From: Sulfurovum sp.
GTDB taxonomy: Bacteria; Campylobacterota; Campylobacteria; Campylobacterales; Sulfurovaceae
Assembly: GCA_020721385.1 (NCBI GenBank)
Contig: DYMW01000090.1
Coordinates: 1-5,902, forward strand
Length of the DNA stretch: 5,902 nt
Direction of reading: 5' to 3'
In this document: positions 1 through 5,876 of the stretch, one piece after another
Numbering within the stretch: the first letter of the stretch is position 1
Layout: every line of letters starts with the position of its first letter
Translations under genes and position numbers: made by a program
Notes under the pieces: generated by a model
The model's input: only the letters and a program-made list of their open reading frames with translations
Told to the model about the DNA's origin: nothing
Database searches by the model: none

Positions 1-111
1 TCCAAACGAGCCCAACAACTTTTAAATGCCGACTACAGTTCAGGAAAACCTTTAAAAATGGCTCTCATGCACTGTGTTAGAAAAATTGCTAAGAGGATTA
101 AAGGAAATTAG
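1..111 (+). CDS. 3' end of an unidentified gene (partial, 36 codons)
   Basis: The first reading frame is open from the window edge to a TAG at 109-111 and encodes a 36-residue tail ending in a strongly basic stretch (VRKIAKRIKGN). The start lies outside the window. The spacing GKPLKMALMHCVRK weakly recalls the C-terminal tail of IS110/IS116/IS902-type transposases (pattern GKPxKxALxxxxRK), but the residues before it do not match what I remember of that family, so I do not assign a function. If it were such a transposase, the beta-helix gene next to it would lie beside a mobile element. That it is coding rests on the open frame, the credible amino-acid composition and the change to non-coding AT-rich sequence right after the stop. 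Confidence 0.55.
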   Translation, partial: SKRAQQLLNADYSSGKPLKMALMHCVRKIAKRIKGN

Positions 112-163
112 TACTATAATTATAAAACATTAAAAAATATTTTATAATAATTATGGAAATACA
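112..163 (+). promoter_or_regulatory. AT-rich leader with -10-like boxes before the beta-helix gene
   Basis: This short gap is almost entirely A and T. A perfect TATAAT lies at 115-120, which would start transcription near 127 and leave a leader of about 37 bases. A second TATAAT at 143-148 would leave only about 9 bases before the ATG, so it is less likely to serve this gene. No convincing -35 box is present; this is common in Campylobacterota, where promoters rely on the -10 box and AT-rich upstream DNA. A weak GGA (155-157) sits six bases before the ATG at 164. The boxes could be chance in such AT-rich DNA. Confidence 0.4.
119..148. repeat. 30-base imperfect AT palindrome
   Basis: ATTATAAAA at 119-127 pairs perfectly with TTTTATAAT at 140-148. 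One mismatch (C128/A139) separates these arms from three further pairs (129-131 with 136-138), leaving an AAAA loop. That is 12 of 13 possible pairs, all A-T. It overlaps both candidate -10 boxes. It might be a weak terminator for the upstream gene, a regulator site, or a by-product of base composition; the lack of G-C pairs argues against a strong intrinsic terminator. Confidence 0.4.
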
Positions 164-1927
164 ATGATTCACTTTAACCTACTCCTCTTAAGCATTATTC
201 TAGCATTTGGTACCCTTTTGAATGCTCAAACGTTTATTGTCTCACCGACAGGAAAAGATAAAAATCTAAAACGCTCTATTGCAAAACTTAAAGAGGGTGA
301 CACCCTTCTGCTTAGGGGTGGAGAATATCCACTGAAACGTCCATTAAAAATCACCAAAAGTATTACGTTAAAAGCCTACCCAAATGAGACCCCAATTTTA
401 GATGGTTCACTTCCTGAATTTATCACCACGCCCAATAATGAATGGGAAATAGTAGATGCCAAATTACATATCTATCGCTCTACCAAAACCTATCCTAAAG
501 TCAAAGAGTTAAGTGCCTTTTTGGGTGAAAAAGAGAACAATTATGCCTTGATTGTCTACAAAGACAAAGAGCCATTCTATGCAACCAATGAGCGTTATTT
601 AGGAGACAATCACTATTATGCAGGAGCTGGTATTTTTTATGATAAAAGTTCTCACCATATTTATGTTCGCCTTCAACACAGCCGATATCAAACGTCAGAT
701 TTTAACTTTCCAAAAAGTCTTGACCCAAGAAAAACGTCACTGCATATTGGTACTTTACATCAGGCTATTAGAATTCAAGGTTCCAATATTAACATTGAAG
801 GTCTTACCATTAAAAACAGCTATGCAGGAGTTTATATTGATGAAAACTCAGACCATATCAATATTAAAAAATGTACCTTTCAACCACGTTATTATGGAGT
901 GATTATTAGAAAACAGAGCAACCACATTGCCATTAATCATAACACCATTGCGTGTAACATCCCCGATTGGGTTCCACGCTCCGATGTAAAACGTCCTCGT
1001 GGTGTTTTTCCTCCTGCAAAAAGCTATCATGGTTCAGGTATTGAATTGGCTGATGGACAAAGCCACCATATTGAGATAGGAAAAAATACCATTCAAAGCT
1101 GTTTTGATGGAGTTCACATGGCACAAACGTTTCATGATGTGCATATTCATAATAACTTTTTTCATACCATTCGAGATGATGCCATTCACATGGGCAGTAG
1201 CTCGTACAACATGGAAATTGACCACAATAAAATGGTAAAAGTCTATTTGGGTGTCAGCTACCATGGACGAGATACCACCCTGCCTCAAAATGTAGGTAGC
1301 ATTTATATTCATCACAACATCATTGACACCTCTATACCACAATTTATTGGAAGAGAAGACCCCCACAACCTGTTACCTCTGTTTATGCATGGATACAACA
1401 ACACAGGATGGGGTTCAGGACGACCGTTTGGTTCACACGCTGCCAAAGCCATTACGACCCCTGACCCATGGAAAATTTATAACAATACCTTACTTGGTAT
1501 GGATGGTGGAGATAGATTGGGATTTGGTCAATGTTACCGTCACAAACCTTTTGATAGTAACAATCCGCATGAAGTCTACAACAATATTTTTTTAATGGTG
1601 GGAAATCACTATATGGGAAGAGAGTGTCGAATAGAAGATGGTTCAACCAAAATGGATGGCAATTTATATTGGCGTGTCACAAATGAAGCGTCACCAAAAC
1701 CCTTTTTCTATAACTATGATAATCATGATTTTAAAGATTTAAATGCTCTAAAAAAACAAACAGATGAAAAATGGGAAAAAAAGGGTATTGAAGCTGACCC
1801 ACAATTGAATGATAAATATATCCCTGCATTAGGCAGTCCAGCAAAAGAAGGAGGAGTGGATTTGAGTTTGCGACCATGGTCTGGTGTGACCAAGGCAACG
1901 TATAGAGGAGCAATCGCTCCATACTAA
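164..1927 (+). CDS. Secreted right-handed parallel beta-helix protein (polysaccharide-active-like)
   Basis: The 587-residue product starts with a signal peptide: a hydrophobic core at residues 4-18, then LNA|Q with likely cleavage after Ala21. The segment 24-80 (FIVSPTGKD... EGDTLLLRGGEYPL... ILDGS) matches the N-terminal cap of secreted beta-helix proteins. Residues about 200-390 carry parallel beta-helix (PbH1) coils with a period near 23 residues, seen as NINI, HINI, HIAI, HIEI, DVHI, NMEI and SIYI, each usually followed by an Asn-containing turn (NHN, HNN, DHN, HHN). A DDAI turn is at 338-341. Larger loops at about 263-290 and 393-437 interrupt the coils, the second rich in Trp and Gly. 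The end (ADPQLND... LGSPAKEGG) is the usual C-terminal signature of such proteins. The fold is shared by polysaccharide lyases, pectinases, epimerases and adhesins. I see no family-specific catalytic motif, so activity and substrate stay open. No LPXTG, autotransporter or lipobox signal is visible. The gene seems to stand alone. Confidence 0.88.
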   Translation: MIHFNLLLLSIILAFGTLLNAQTFIVSPTGKDKNLKRSIAKLKEGDTLLLRGGEYPLKRPLKITKSITLKAYPNETPILDGSLPEFITTPNNEWEIVDAKLHIYRSTKTYPKVKELSAFLGEKENNYALIVYKDKEPFYATNERYLGDNHYYAGAGIFYDKSSHHIYVRLQHSRYQTSDFNFPKSLDPRKTSLHIGTLHQAIRIQGSNINIEGLTIKNSYAGVYIDENSDHINIKKCTFQPRYYGVIIRKQSNHIAINHNTIACNIPDWVPRSDVKRPRGVFPPAKSYHGSGIELADGQSHHIEIGKNTIQSCFDGVHMAQTFHDVHIHNNFFHTIRDDAIHMGSSSYNMEIDHNKMVKVYLGVSYHGRDTTLPQNVGSIYIHHNIIDTSIPQFIGREDPHNLLPLFMHGYNNTGWGSGRPFGSHAAKAITTPDPWKIYNNTLLGMDGGDRLGFGQCYRHKPFDSNNPHEVYNNIFLMVGNHYMGRECRIEDGSTKMDGNLYWRVTNEASPKPFFYNYDNHDFKDLNALKKQTDEKWEKKGIEADPQLNDKYIPALGSPAKEGGVDLSLRPWSGVTKATYRGAIAPY

Positions 1928-2269
1928 TTAATTTGTAGCGTATTTACCTTGACTTAATTCACTTAAAAACGCTTCAAGTGAATAGGTTTGTCGAGCATCT
2001 TTGGTCATAACATGCACAAGAATATCGCCTAAGTCAATAACAACCCAATCATCGCTCTCATCAACGTGTAAAAACTCTTCACCCAATGGTTTAAGTTCAT
2101 CTTTGAGTTGTACCGCCAATGAGGCAGAGTGTTTTCCACCCAATGAGTTGGCAATCACCACACGTTTTGCAAGATAATCAATATCTTCTAAATTAAAAAC
2201 TTCTATATTTTCTGCTTTTTTGCTATCTAAAAAGGTAACAATTCTCTCTATTCTATCGTCCATATTCAT
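1928..2269 (-). CDS. rsfS: Ribosomal silencing factor RsfS (Iojap family)
   Basis: The 113-residue product is a full-length RsfS/Iojap protein. Members bind ribosomal protein uL14 on the large subunit and block joining of the small subunit, lowering translation in starvation or stationary phase. Family hallmarks are ANSLGGKHSASLA (residues 40-52) and the C-terminal core DDWVVIDLGDILVHVMTKDARQTYSLE (split here at about 73-99), with Trp75, Asp79, Gly81-Asp82, His86, Arg93, Tyr96 and Glu99. The start at 2269 is preferred over an in-frame ATG six bases later because AAGGA (minus strand, 2283-2279) lies nine bases before it. That ribosome site overlaps the end of nadD, whose stop is six bases upstream, so the two genes are almost certainly one transcript and probably translationally coupled. 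Pairing of rsfS with nadD is widespread in bacteria. Its stop codon abuts that of the convergent beta-helix gene. Confidence 0.95.
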   Translation of the reverse strand: MNMDDRIERIVTFLDSKKAENIEVFNLEDIDYLAKRVVIANSLGGKHSASLAVQLKDELKPLGEEFLHVDESDDWVVIDLGDILVHVMTKDARQTYSLEAFLSELSQGKYATN

Positions 2270-2275
2270 ATGGTT

Positions 2276-2839
2276 TTATCCTTTTGTTCGTAATAATTCT
2301 AACACTTCATCTTTGATGAGGTCATCTATATTTTCAATCTCTTCTGCGGTTCGTATTTGGGTCGAACTCACATCTTGATTCACTTCTAATAATATCACAT
2401 GAGCCAGTACCGAAGTATCTGCTTTGTACCCTGCCCTTGTTGCTACTACCCACGTTACTTGTTTATTTAACCACTCAAATTGATGCCACTTTTCAATCGA
2501 TGCCAAATTATCTGCCCCAATAATCAGATATTTAACCTCATACTCTTTTTGAAAATGGGCTAATGTTTGGACTGTTGGTGTTGCTTTTCCTTGACCAATC
2601 TCATAATCATCAACCATCACTTTGGGAAAAGCTTTAAACACCTCTTTTGTCCATCTTAACCGTTGAGTTGGGGTTGCCAATGAACTGGTTTTAAAAGGGT
2701 TTAAATAGGCAGGAACAACAATCAATTTATCAATATTTAACAATTCTAATGCAACCTTAACCACGCTTTGGTGTCCAAAGTGTGGAGGGTCGAAACTACC
2801 CCCAAAAAGTGCAACCGTTTCTAGGGTATCTTTAAACAA
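2276..2839 (-). CDS. nadD: Nicotinate-nucleotide adenylyltransferase NadD, TTG start proposed
   Basis: NadD joins ATP and nicotinic acid mononucleotide to give nicotinic acid adenine dinucleotide and pyrophosphate, the penultimate step of NAD synthesis, in the cytoplasm. The nucleotidyltransferase motif ALFGGSFDPPHFGH with the HxGH signature lies near the N-terminus, LIIGADNL is in the middle, and the second nucleotide-binding motif SSTQIR is about 24 residues from the end. With the TTG at 2839 the protein has 187 residues and begins MFKDTLETVALFGG, the usual short lead before the motif. A longer reading from ATG at 2881 (201 residues) adds a hydrophobic, Cys-containing stretch not typical of the family, and it would leave only 21 bases for divergent control. 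An AGAGG site seven bases before the TTG supports the shorter form. The gene precedes rsfS by six bases and is divergent from gap. Confidence 0.93.
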   Translation of the reverse strand: MFKDTLETVALFGGSFDPPHFGHQSVVKVALELLNIDKLIVVPAYLNPFKTSSLATPTQRLRWTKEVFKAFPKVMVDDYEIGQGKATPTVQTLAHFQKEYEVKYLIIGADNLASIEKWHQFEWLNKQVTWVVATRAGYKADTSVLAHVILLEVNQDVSSTQIRTAEEIENIDDLIKDEVLELLRTKG

Positions 2840-2846
2840 GCAATAA

Positions 2847-2851
2847 CCTCT
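2847..2851 (-). promoter_or_regulatory. Ribosome binding site deciding the nadD TTG start
   Basis: On the minus strand AGAGG is followed by seven bases and then TTG (2839-2837). This is a good Shine-Dalgarno match at ideal spacing. The upstream ATG at 2881 has only pyrimidine-rich sequence before it (the complement of the gap ribosome site), with no purine-rich site, which favours the TTG. Confidence 0.7.
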
Positions 2852-2863
2852 ATTTATGTAACA

Positions 2864-2869
2864 TATAAA
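2864..2869 (+). promoter_or_regulatory. Candidate -10 box for gap-pgk
   Basis: TATAAA at 2864-2869 would start transcription near 2876, giving a leader of roughly 27 bases with AGGG (2891-2894) eight bases before the gap ATG. No clear -35 box is present. An alternative -10 is TATTAA at 2881-2886, but this leaves very little leader. The box sits two bases from the opposed nadD -10 candidate. Confidence 0.35.
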
Positions 2870-2871
2870 GA

Positions 2872-2880
2872 ATTTTAGCA
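2872..2880 (-). promoter_or_regulatory. Candidate extended -10 promoter for nadD-rsfS
   Basis: The minus strand reads TGCTAAAAT, a TGn-extended -10 box with TAAAAT for TATAAT (hexamer at 2877-2872). Transcription would begin near 2865, leaving about 25 bases that include the AGAGG site before the TTG at 2839. The ATG at 2881 would then lie upstream of the transcript. No -35 box is evident. This is prediction from sequence only. Confidence 0.4.
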
Positions 2881-2902
2881 TATTAAACTAAGGGATGAAT
2901 GA

Positions 2903-3901
2903 ATGGCTGTAAAAGTTGCGATAAATGGACTAGGACGAATTGGAAGATGTGTTGCTCGAATCATTGCTGATAGAGATGATATTGAGTTGGTTGCTATCAA
3001 TGCAACGGGTTCTGAAAGTATGATTGAGTATGGTCTTAAGTATGATTCTGTTCATGGAAAAAGAATGGATGTTAGTGTTAAAGATGGCTTTGTCAATATG
3101 GGGAACACAAAAGCAAAACTTTTTGCTGAACGTGACCCTGCTAAAATTGCTTTTGCAGAAGCGGGTGTAGAAGTTGTTTTAGAATGTACAGGTGCATTTT
3201 TAACAGCGGAGTCAGCTCAAGCCTATCTTGACAATGGTGTTAAAAAAGTTCTTTTCTCTGCTCCTGCCAAAGATGATACAGCCACCTTTGTTATTGGTGC
3301 GAATGAAAATGAATATGCAGGTCAAGCAGTGGTTTCCAATGCAAGTTGTACCACCAATGGTTTGGCTCCTATTGCCAAAGTATTGGATGATGCTTTTGGA
3401 ATTGAATCAGGACTAATGACCACCATTCACAGCTATACATCTTCTCAACCAATTTTAGATGGGAAAGATAAAAAAGACCCAAGAAAAGGTCGTTCAGGTG
3501 CAGTTAACCTCGTACCAAGTAGTACAGGAGCAGCCAAAGCCATTTCTAAAGTTTTACCACAATTGGCAGGTAAACTGAACGGTCAAGCCATTCGTGTTCC
3601 AACACCTGATGTCTCTATGGTCGATTTAACCGTTAACCTCAGTAGAGAAGTAACGCTTGAAGAGGTACAAGAAGCATTTAGAATAGCATCAGAAGGTTCA
3701 CACAAAGGTATTTTAGGAATAGACAATGAGTATTGTGTCTCTCAAGACTTTGTAGGTGAAGCACGAAGTACGGTTGTTGCAATGGATACCATTCAAGTGA
3801 TTGGTGGCAAAATGGTTAAAGTGCTTTCATGGTATGACAATGAATGGGGATATTCTTGTCGATTGGTAGATATGGCTGTACACATTAGTAAAGGATTGTA
3901 A
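2903..3901 (+). CDS. gap: Type I glyceraldehyde-3-phosphate dehydrogenase
   Basis: This 332-residue enzyme interconverts glyceraldehyde-3-phosphate and 1,3-bisphosphoglycerate using a nicotinamide cofactor. The Rossmann loop INGLGRIGR is at residues 7-15, the active site SNASCTTN has Cys149, its partner His176 is in TTIHSYT, Arg231 begins RVPTPD, and Asn313 in YDNEWGY contacts nicotinamide. Length is normal. The start at 2903 has AGGG eight bases upstream; nearby ATGs at 2895 and 2899 are out of frame. The Asp that normally follows VAIN and binds the adenosine ribose of NAD is Ala34 here, and the usual Leu187-Pro188 pair aligns with Gly187-Lys188. Both changes fit NADP use and an anabolic role, which is inference. 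Cys149 is kept, but the second Cys of the usual CTTNC is Gly153. It leads an operon with pgk three bases downstream. Confidence 0.97.
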   Translation: MAVKVAINGLGRIGRCVARIIADRDDIELVAINATGSESMIEYGLKYDSVHGKRMDVSVKDGFVNMGNTKAKLFAERDPAKIAFAEAGVEVVLECTGAFLTAESAQAYLDNGVKKVLFSAPAKDDTATFVIGANENEYAGQAVVSNASCTTNGLAPIAKVLDDAFGIESGLMTTIHSYTSSQPILDGKDKKDPRKGRSGAVNLVPSSTGAAKAISKVLPQLAGKLNGQAIRVPTPDVSMVDLTVNLSREVTLEEVQEAFRIASEGSHKGILGIDNEYCVSQDFVGEARSTVVAMDTIQVIGGKMVKVLSWYDNEWGYSCRLVDMAVHISKGL

Positions 3902-3904
3902 TTT

Positions 3905-5101
3905 ATGAGAACCATCAAAGATTTAGTAGACATTTCAGGAAAAACTGTATTTATTCGTTGTGACTTTAACGTGCCAAAAGATGAAGATGGCAACATTACC
4001 GATGACAGAAGAATGAGAGGGGCTTTACAGACCATTCGATACTGTTTAGACCGTAATTGTAAAGTTATTTTAGCATCACACTTTGATCGTCCAACACCAG
4101 GTGTTTATGAAGAACAATACTCTTTGGCAACGGTGGTTACACGACTCAAAACTTTGTTAAAGATTGCTTCAAAAATTACGTTAGCCAATGATGTTGTAGG
4201 TGTTGATGCACAAGCAAAAGTAGCCGAATTAAAAAATGGTGAAGTTTTAGTTCTTGAAAACCTTCGTTATGAAGCAGGTGAAACTAAAAATGATGCAACG
4301 TTTGCAAAACAATTGGCAGACATGGCAGACATTTACATTAATGATGCTTTTGGTGCTTGTCACAGAGCCCATGCTTCAATAGAGGCAATGGCACATCTCT
4401 TTGATGAAAACCATAAAGCAGCAGGTTTTCTTTTGGCTAAAGAGGTTAATTTTTTTGAAAAAACACTAGAAAAACCGATGCGTCCATTTGTAGCGGTTGT
4501 TGGAGGGTCTAAAGTTTCAGGTAAACTTGAAGCCTTAAAACAACTGCTTGACAAAGTTGACAAAGTAATCATTGGTGGAGGAATGGCATTTACCTTCCTT
4601 AAAGCCCAAGGATATGAAATAGGTAACTCACTCGTTGAAGACAACCTACTTGATGAAGCCAGAACCATTATGATTAAAGCCAGAAAACAAGGAGTCAAAT
4701 TTTACCTCCCTGTTGACTTCGTAATTGCCCCTGAATTTTCAGATAAATGTGTGGCAAAATATGTTCCTTCTCAAGAGATTCCATCAGGTTGGATGGGTCT
4801 GGATATTGGACCTGCAAGTTCAAGACTTTTCCGTGAAGTTATTAACGATGCACAAACCATTATTTGGAATGGACCAATGGGTGTTTATGAGATGGATAAA
4901 TATGCCAAAGGAAGTATTAAAATGTCACACAATATTGCTGATACCCATGCAACAACCATTGTTGGTGGTGGAGATACGGCTGATGTGGCTCAAAAAGCTG
5001 GAGATGTCGATGAAATGACCTTTGTAAGTACAGGTGGAGGAGCAAGTCTTGAGCTTATTGAAGGAAAATTACTTCCAGGTATTGAAGCTTTAAAAATGTA
5101 G
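3905..5101 (+). CDS. pgk: Phosphoglycerate kinase
   Basis: PGK transfers phosphate between 1,3-bisphosphoglycerate and ADP, giving 3-phosphoglycerate and ATP, and runs in reverse in gluconeogenesis. The 398-residue length is standard. The N-domain substrate patch is present: Arg18-Asp20-Asn22 in FIRCDFN, Arg36 in ITDDRR, His59 and Arg62, Arg121 in LENLRYE, and Arg154 in CHRAH. The nucleotide side shows GGSKVSGK with Lys203, the hinge region IIGGGMAFTFLKA, WNGPMGVYE, GGGDTAD (354-360) and STGGGASLE (375-383). In the usual SHLGRP motif the third and fourth residues are changed, giving SHFDRP (58-63), while His and Arg stay. The ATG follows the gap stop by three bases, with AAGGA (3891-3895) inside the end of gap, so the two are co-transcribed and probably coupled. 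The gene ends with TAG. Confidence 0.98.
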   Translation: MRTIKDLVDISGKTVFIRCDFNVPKDEDGNITDDRRMRGALQTIRYCLDRNCKVILASHFDRPTPGVYEEQYSLATVVTRLKTLLKIASKITLANDVVGVDAQAKVAELKNGEVLVLENLRYEAGETKNDATFAKQLADMADIYINDAFGACHRAHASIEAMAHLFDENHKAAGFLLAKEVNFFEKTLEKPMRPFVAVVGGSKVSGKLEALKQLLDKVDKVIIGGGMAFTFLKAQGYEIGNSLVEDNLLDEARTIMIKARKQGVKFYLPVDFVIAPEFSDKCVAKYVPSQEIPSGWMGLDIGPASSRLFREVINDAQTIIWNGPMGVYEMDKYAKGSIKMSHNIADTHATTIVGGGDTADVAQKAGDVDEMTFVSTGGGASLELIEGKLLPGIEALKM

Positions 5102-5102
5102 G

Positions 5103-5130
5103 TTGCAATTTATTGTATTCCTAACATAAT
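5103..5130 (+). promoter_or_regulatory. Candidate internal promoter before tpiA
   Basis: TTGCAA at 5103-5108 and CATAAT at 5125-5130 are separated by 16 bases, a fair match to a housekeeping sigma-70 promoter. Transcription would begin near 5137, placing the 5146-5169 hairpin in the tpiA leader. tpiA could therefore be transcribed both from the gap promoter and from this site. The match is imperfect and may be chance. Confidence 0.3.
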
Positions 5131-5145
5131 AAATATTTAAAAATA

Positions 5146-5169
5146 TGTGGTGCATTAAAATGTACCACA
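5146..5169. repeat. 24-base hairpin between pgk and tpiA
   Basis: TGTGGTGCAT (5146-5155) pairs with ATGTACCACA (5160-5169) around a TAAA loop. All ten positions pair, one as a G-U wobble, with four G-C pairs and one C-G. No T-run follows on the plus strand (CAATAATAAGG instead), so this is not a classical intrinsic terminator for pgk. The minus strand does carry a T-run after the stem, but no minus-strand gene enters here. It ends seven bases before the tpiA ribosome site. Possible roles are an mRNA processing or stabilising element, a leader structure affecting tpiA, or a protein-binding dyad. Confidence 0.6.
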
Positions 5170-5186
5170 CAATAATAAGGTAATCA

Positions 5187-5876
5187 ATGATATACGCAGC
5201 AAACTTTAAAACCAATCACACCAGAGAATCTACCAAAAACTACCTCAAAGAACTTCAATTCCATCTCCATCATAAAAAAAGTGAAGATAGAATTTTCATT
5301 TTCCCTCCATTAACAGCACTTGATAACTATAGTGGTGATTTTACCATTGGAGTTCAAAATGCTTATCCTGTCAACAATGGTGCTTTTACAGGTGAAGTGG
5401 GTATGGAACAACTTTTGGAATTCAATATCAACACCATTTTAATCGGTCACAGTGAACGACGAGATATTTTGAATGAATCTCAAATTGATGTCGCTAAAAA
5501 ATTTGCTTTTTTTAAAGAGCAAAATTTTGAGATTATCTACTGTATTGGTGAACCGCTTGAAATACGCGAACAAGGATTAACTGCTGTTATGGAACATCTT
5601 TTAGCACAATTTGAAGGTATTGATACCACCTATAACAAACTCATCGTAGCCTATGAACCTATTTGGGCAATTGGAACAGGTAGAAGTGCAACAATTGAAG
5701 AGATAGCCTCAACACATACCGCACTCAAACAATCTGTCAACAAACCTCTACTCTATGGTGGCAGTGTTAAAGGAACCAATATTGCTGAAATCTCTGCTAT
5801 TGATAATGTAGATGGTGTTTTGGTTGGTGGAGCTTCACTTAAAACCGAGACTTTTTTAGAGTTGGTTTTGCATTAA
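5187..5876 (+). CDS. tpiA: Triosephosphate isomerase (short Campylobacterota form)
   Basis: TIM interconverts dihydroxyacetone phosphate and glyceraldehyde-3-phosphate in the cytoplasm, feeding GAPDH. Catalytic residues are all visible: Asn6 and Lys8 (ANFKTN in place of the common NWKMN), His88 in LIGHSERR, and Glu157 in AYEPIWAIGTG, which leads into the mobile loop 6. The phosphate-binding loops YGGSV (190-194) and GVLVGGASL (210-218) close the barrel. With 229 residues it is about 20 shorter than the common bacterial form, as in Campylobacter and relatives, so this is not truncation. AAGG at 5177-5180 lies six bases before the ATG. The 85-base gap from pgk, with a hairpin and a possible promoter, suggests it may be controlled partly apart from gap-pgk. 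It ends with TAA 26 bases before the window edge. Confidence 0.97.
   Translation: MIYAANFKTNHTRESTKNYLKELQFHLHHKKSEDRIFIFPPLTALDNYSGDFTIGVQNAYPVNNGAFTGEVGMEQLLEFNINTILIGHSERRDILNESQIDVAKKFAFFKEQNFEIIYCIGEPLEIREQGLTAVMEHLLAQFEGIDTTYNKLIVAYEPIWAIGTGRSATIEEIASTHTALKQSVNKPLLYGGSVKGTNIAEISAIDNVDGVLVGGASLKTETFLELVLH

Noticed and set aside
841..1360. The repeated short DNA pattern in the beta-helix gene, considered as a tandem or CRISPR-like repeat.
   Set aside because: The periodicity is at protein level (about 23 residues per coil) and degenerate in DNA; no repeated units of constant sequence with spacers are present.
1034..1366. A 110-codon open frame on the minus strand inside the beta-helix gene.
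   Set aside because: It is antisense to an evidently real coding frame with repeat structure, has no recognisable motifs, and no ribosome site was noted; it mirrors the repeated codons of the beta-helix coils.
1957..1983. Perfect 8-base inverted repeat (ATTCACTT / AAGTGAAT, 11-base loop) near the 3' end of rsfS, considered as a terminator for the convergent genes.
   Set aside because: No T-run follows on either strand, it lies in conserved coding sequence of rsfS, and a repeat of this length is expected by chance about once in a window this size.
4360..4698. A 112-codon open frame on the minus strand inside pgk.
   Set aside because: It lies wholly opposite the conserved PGK frame, and its Ser/Leu-rich low-complexity product resembles an antisense shadow.
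5187..5876. The short TIM considered as a truncated or decaying gene.
   Set aside because: All catalytic residues and phosphate loops are present, and a length near 225-235 residues is normal for this phylum.
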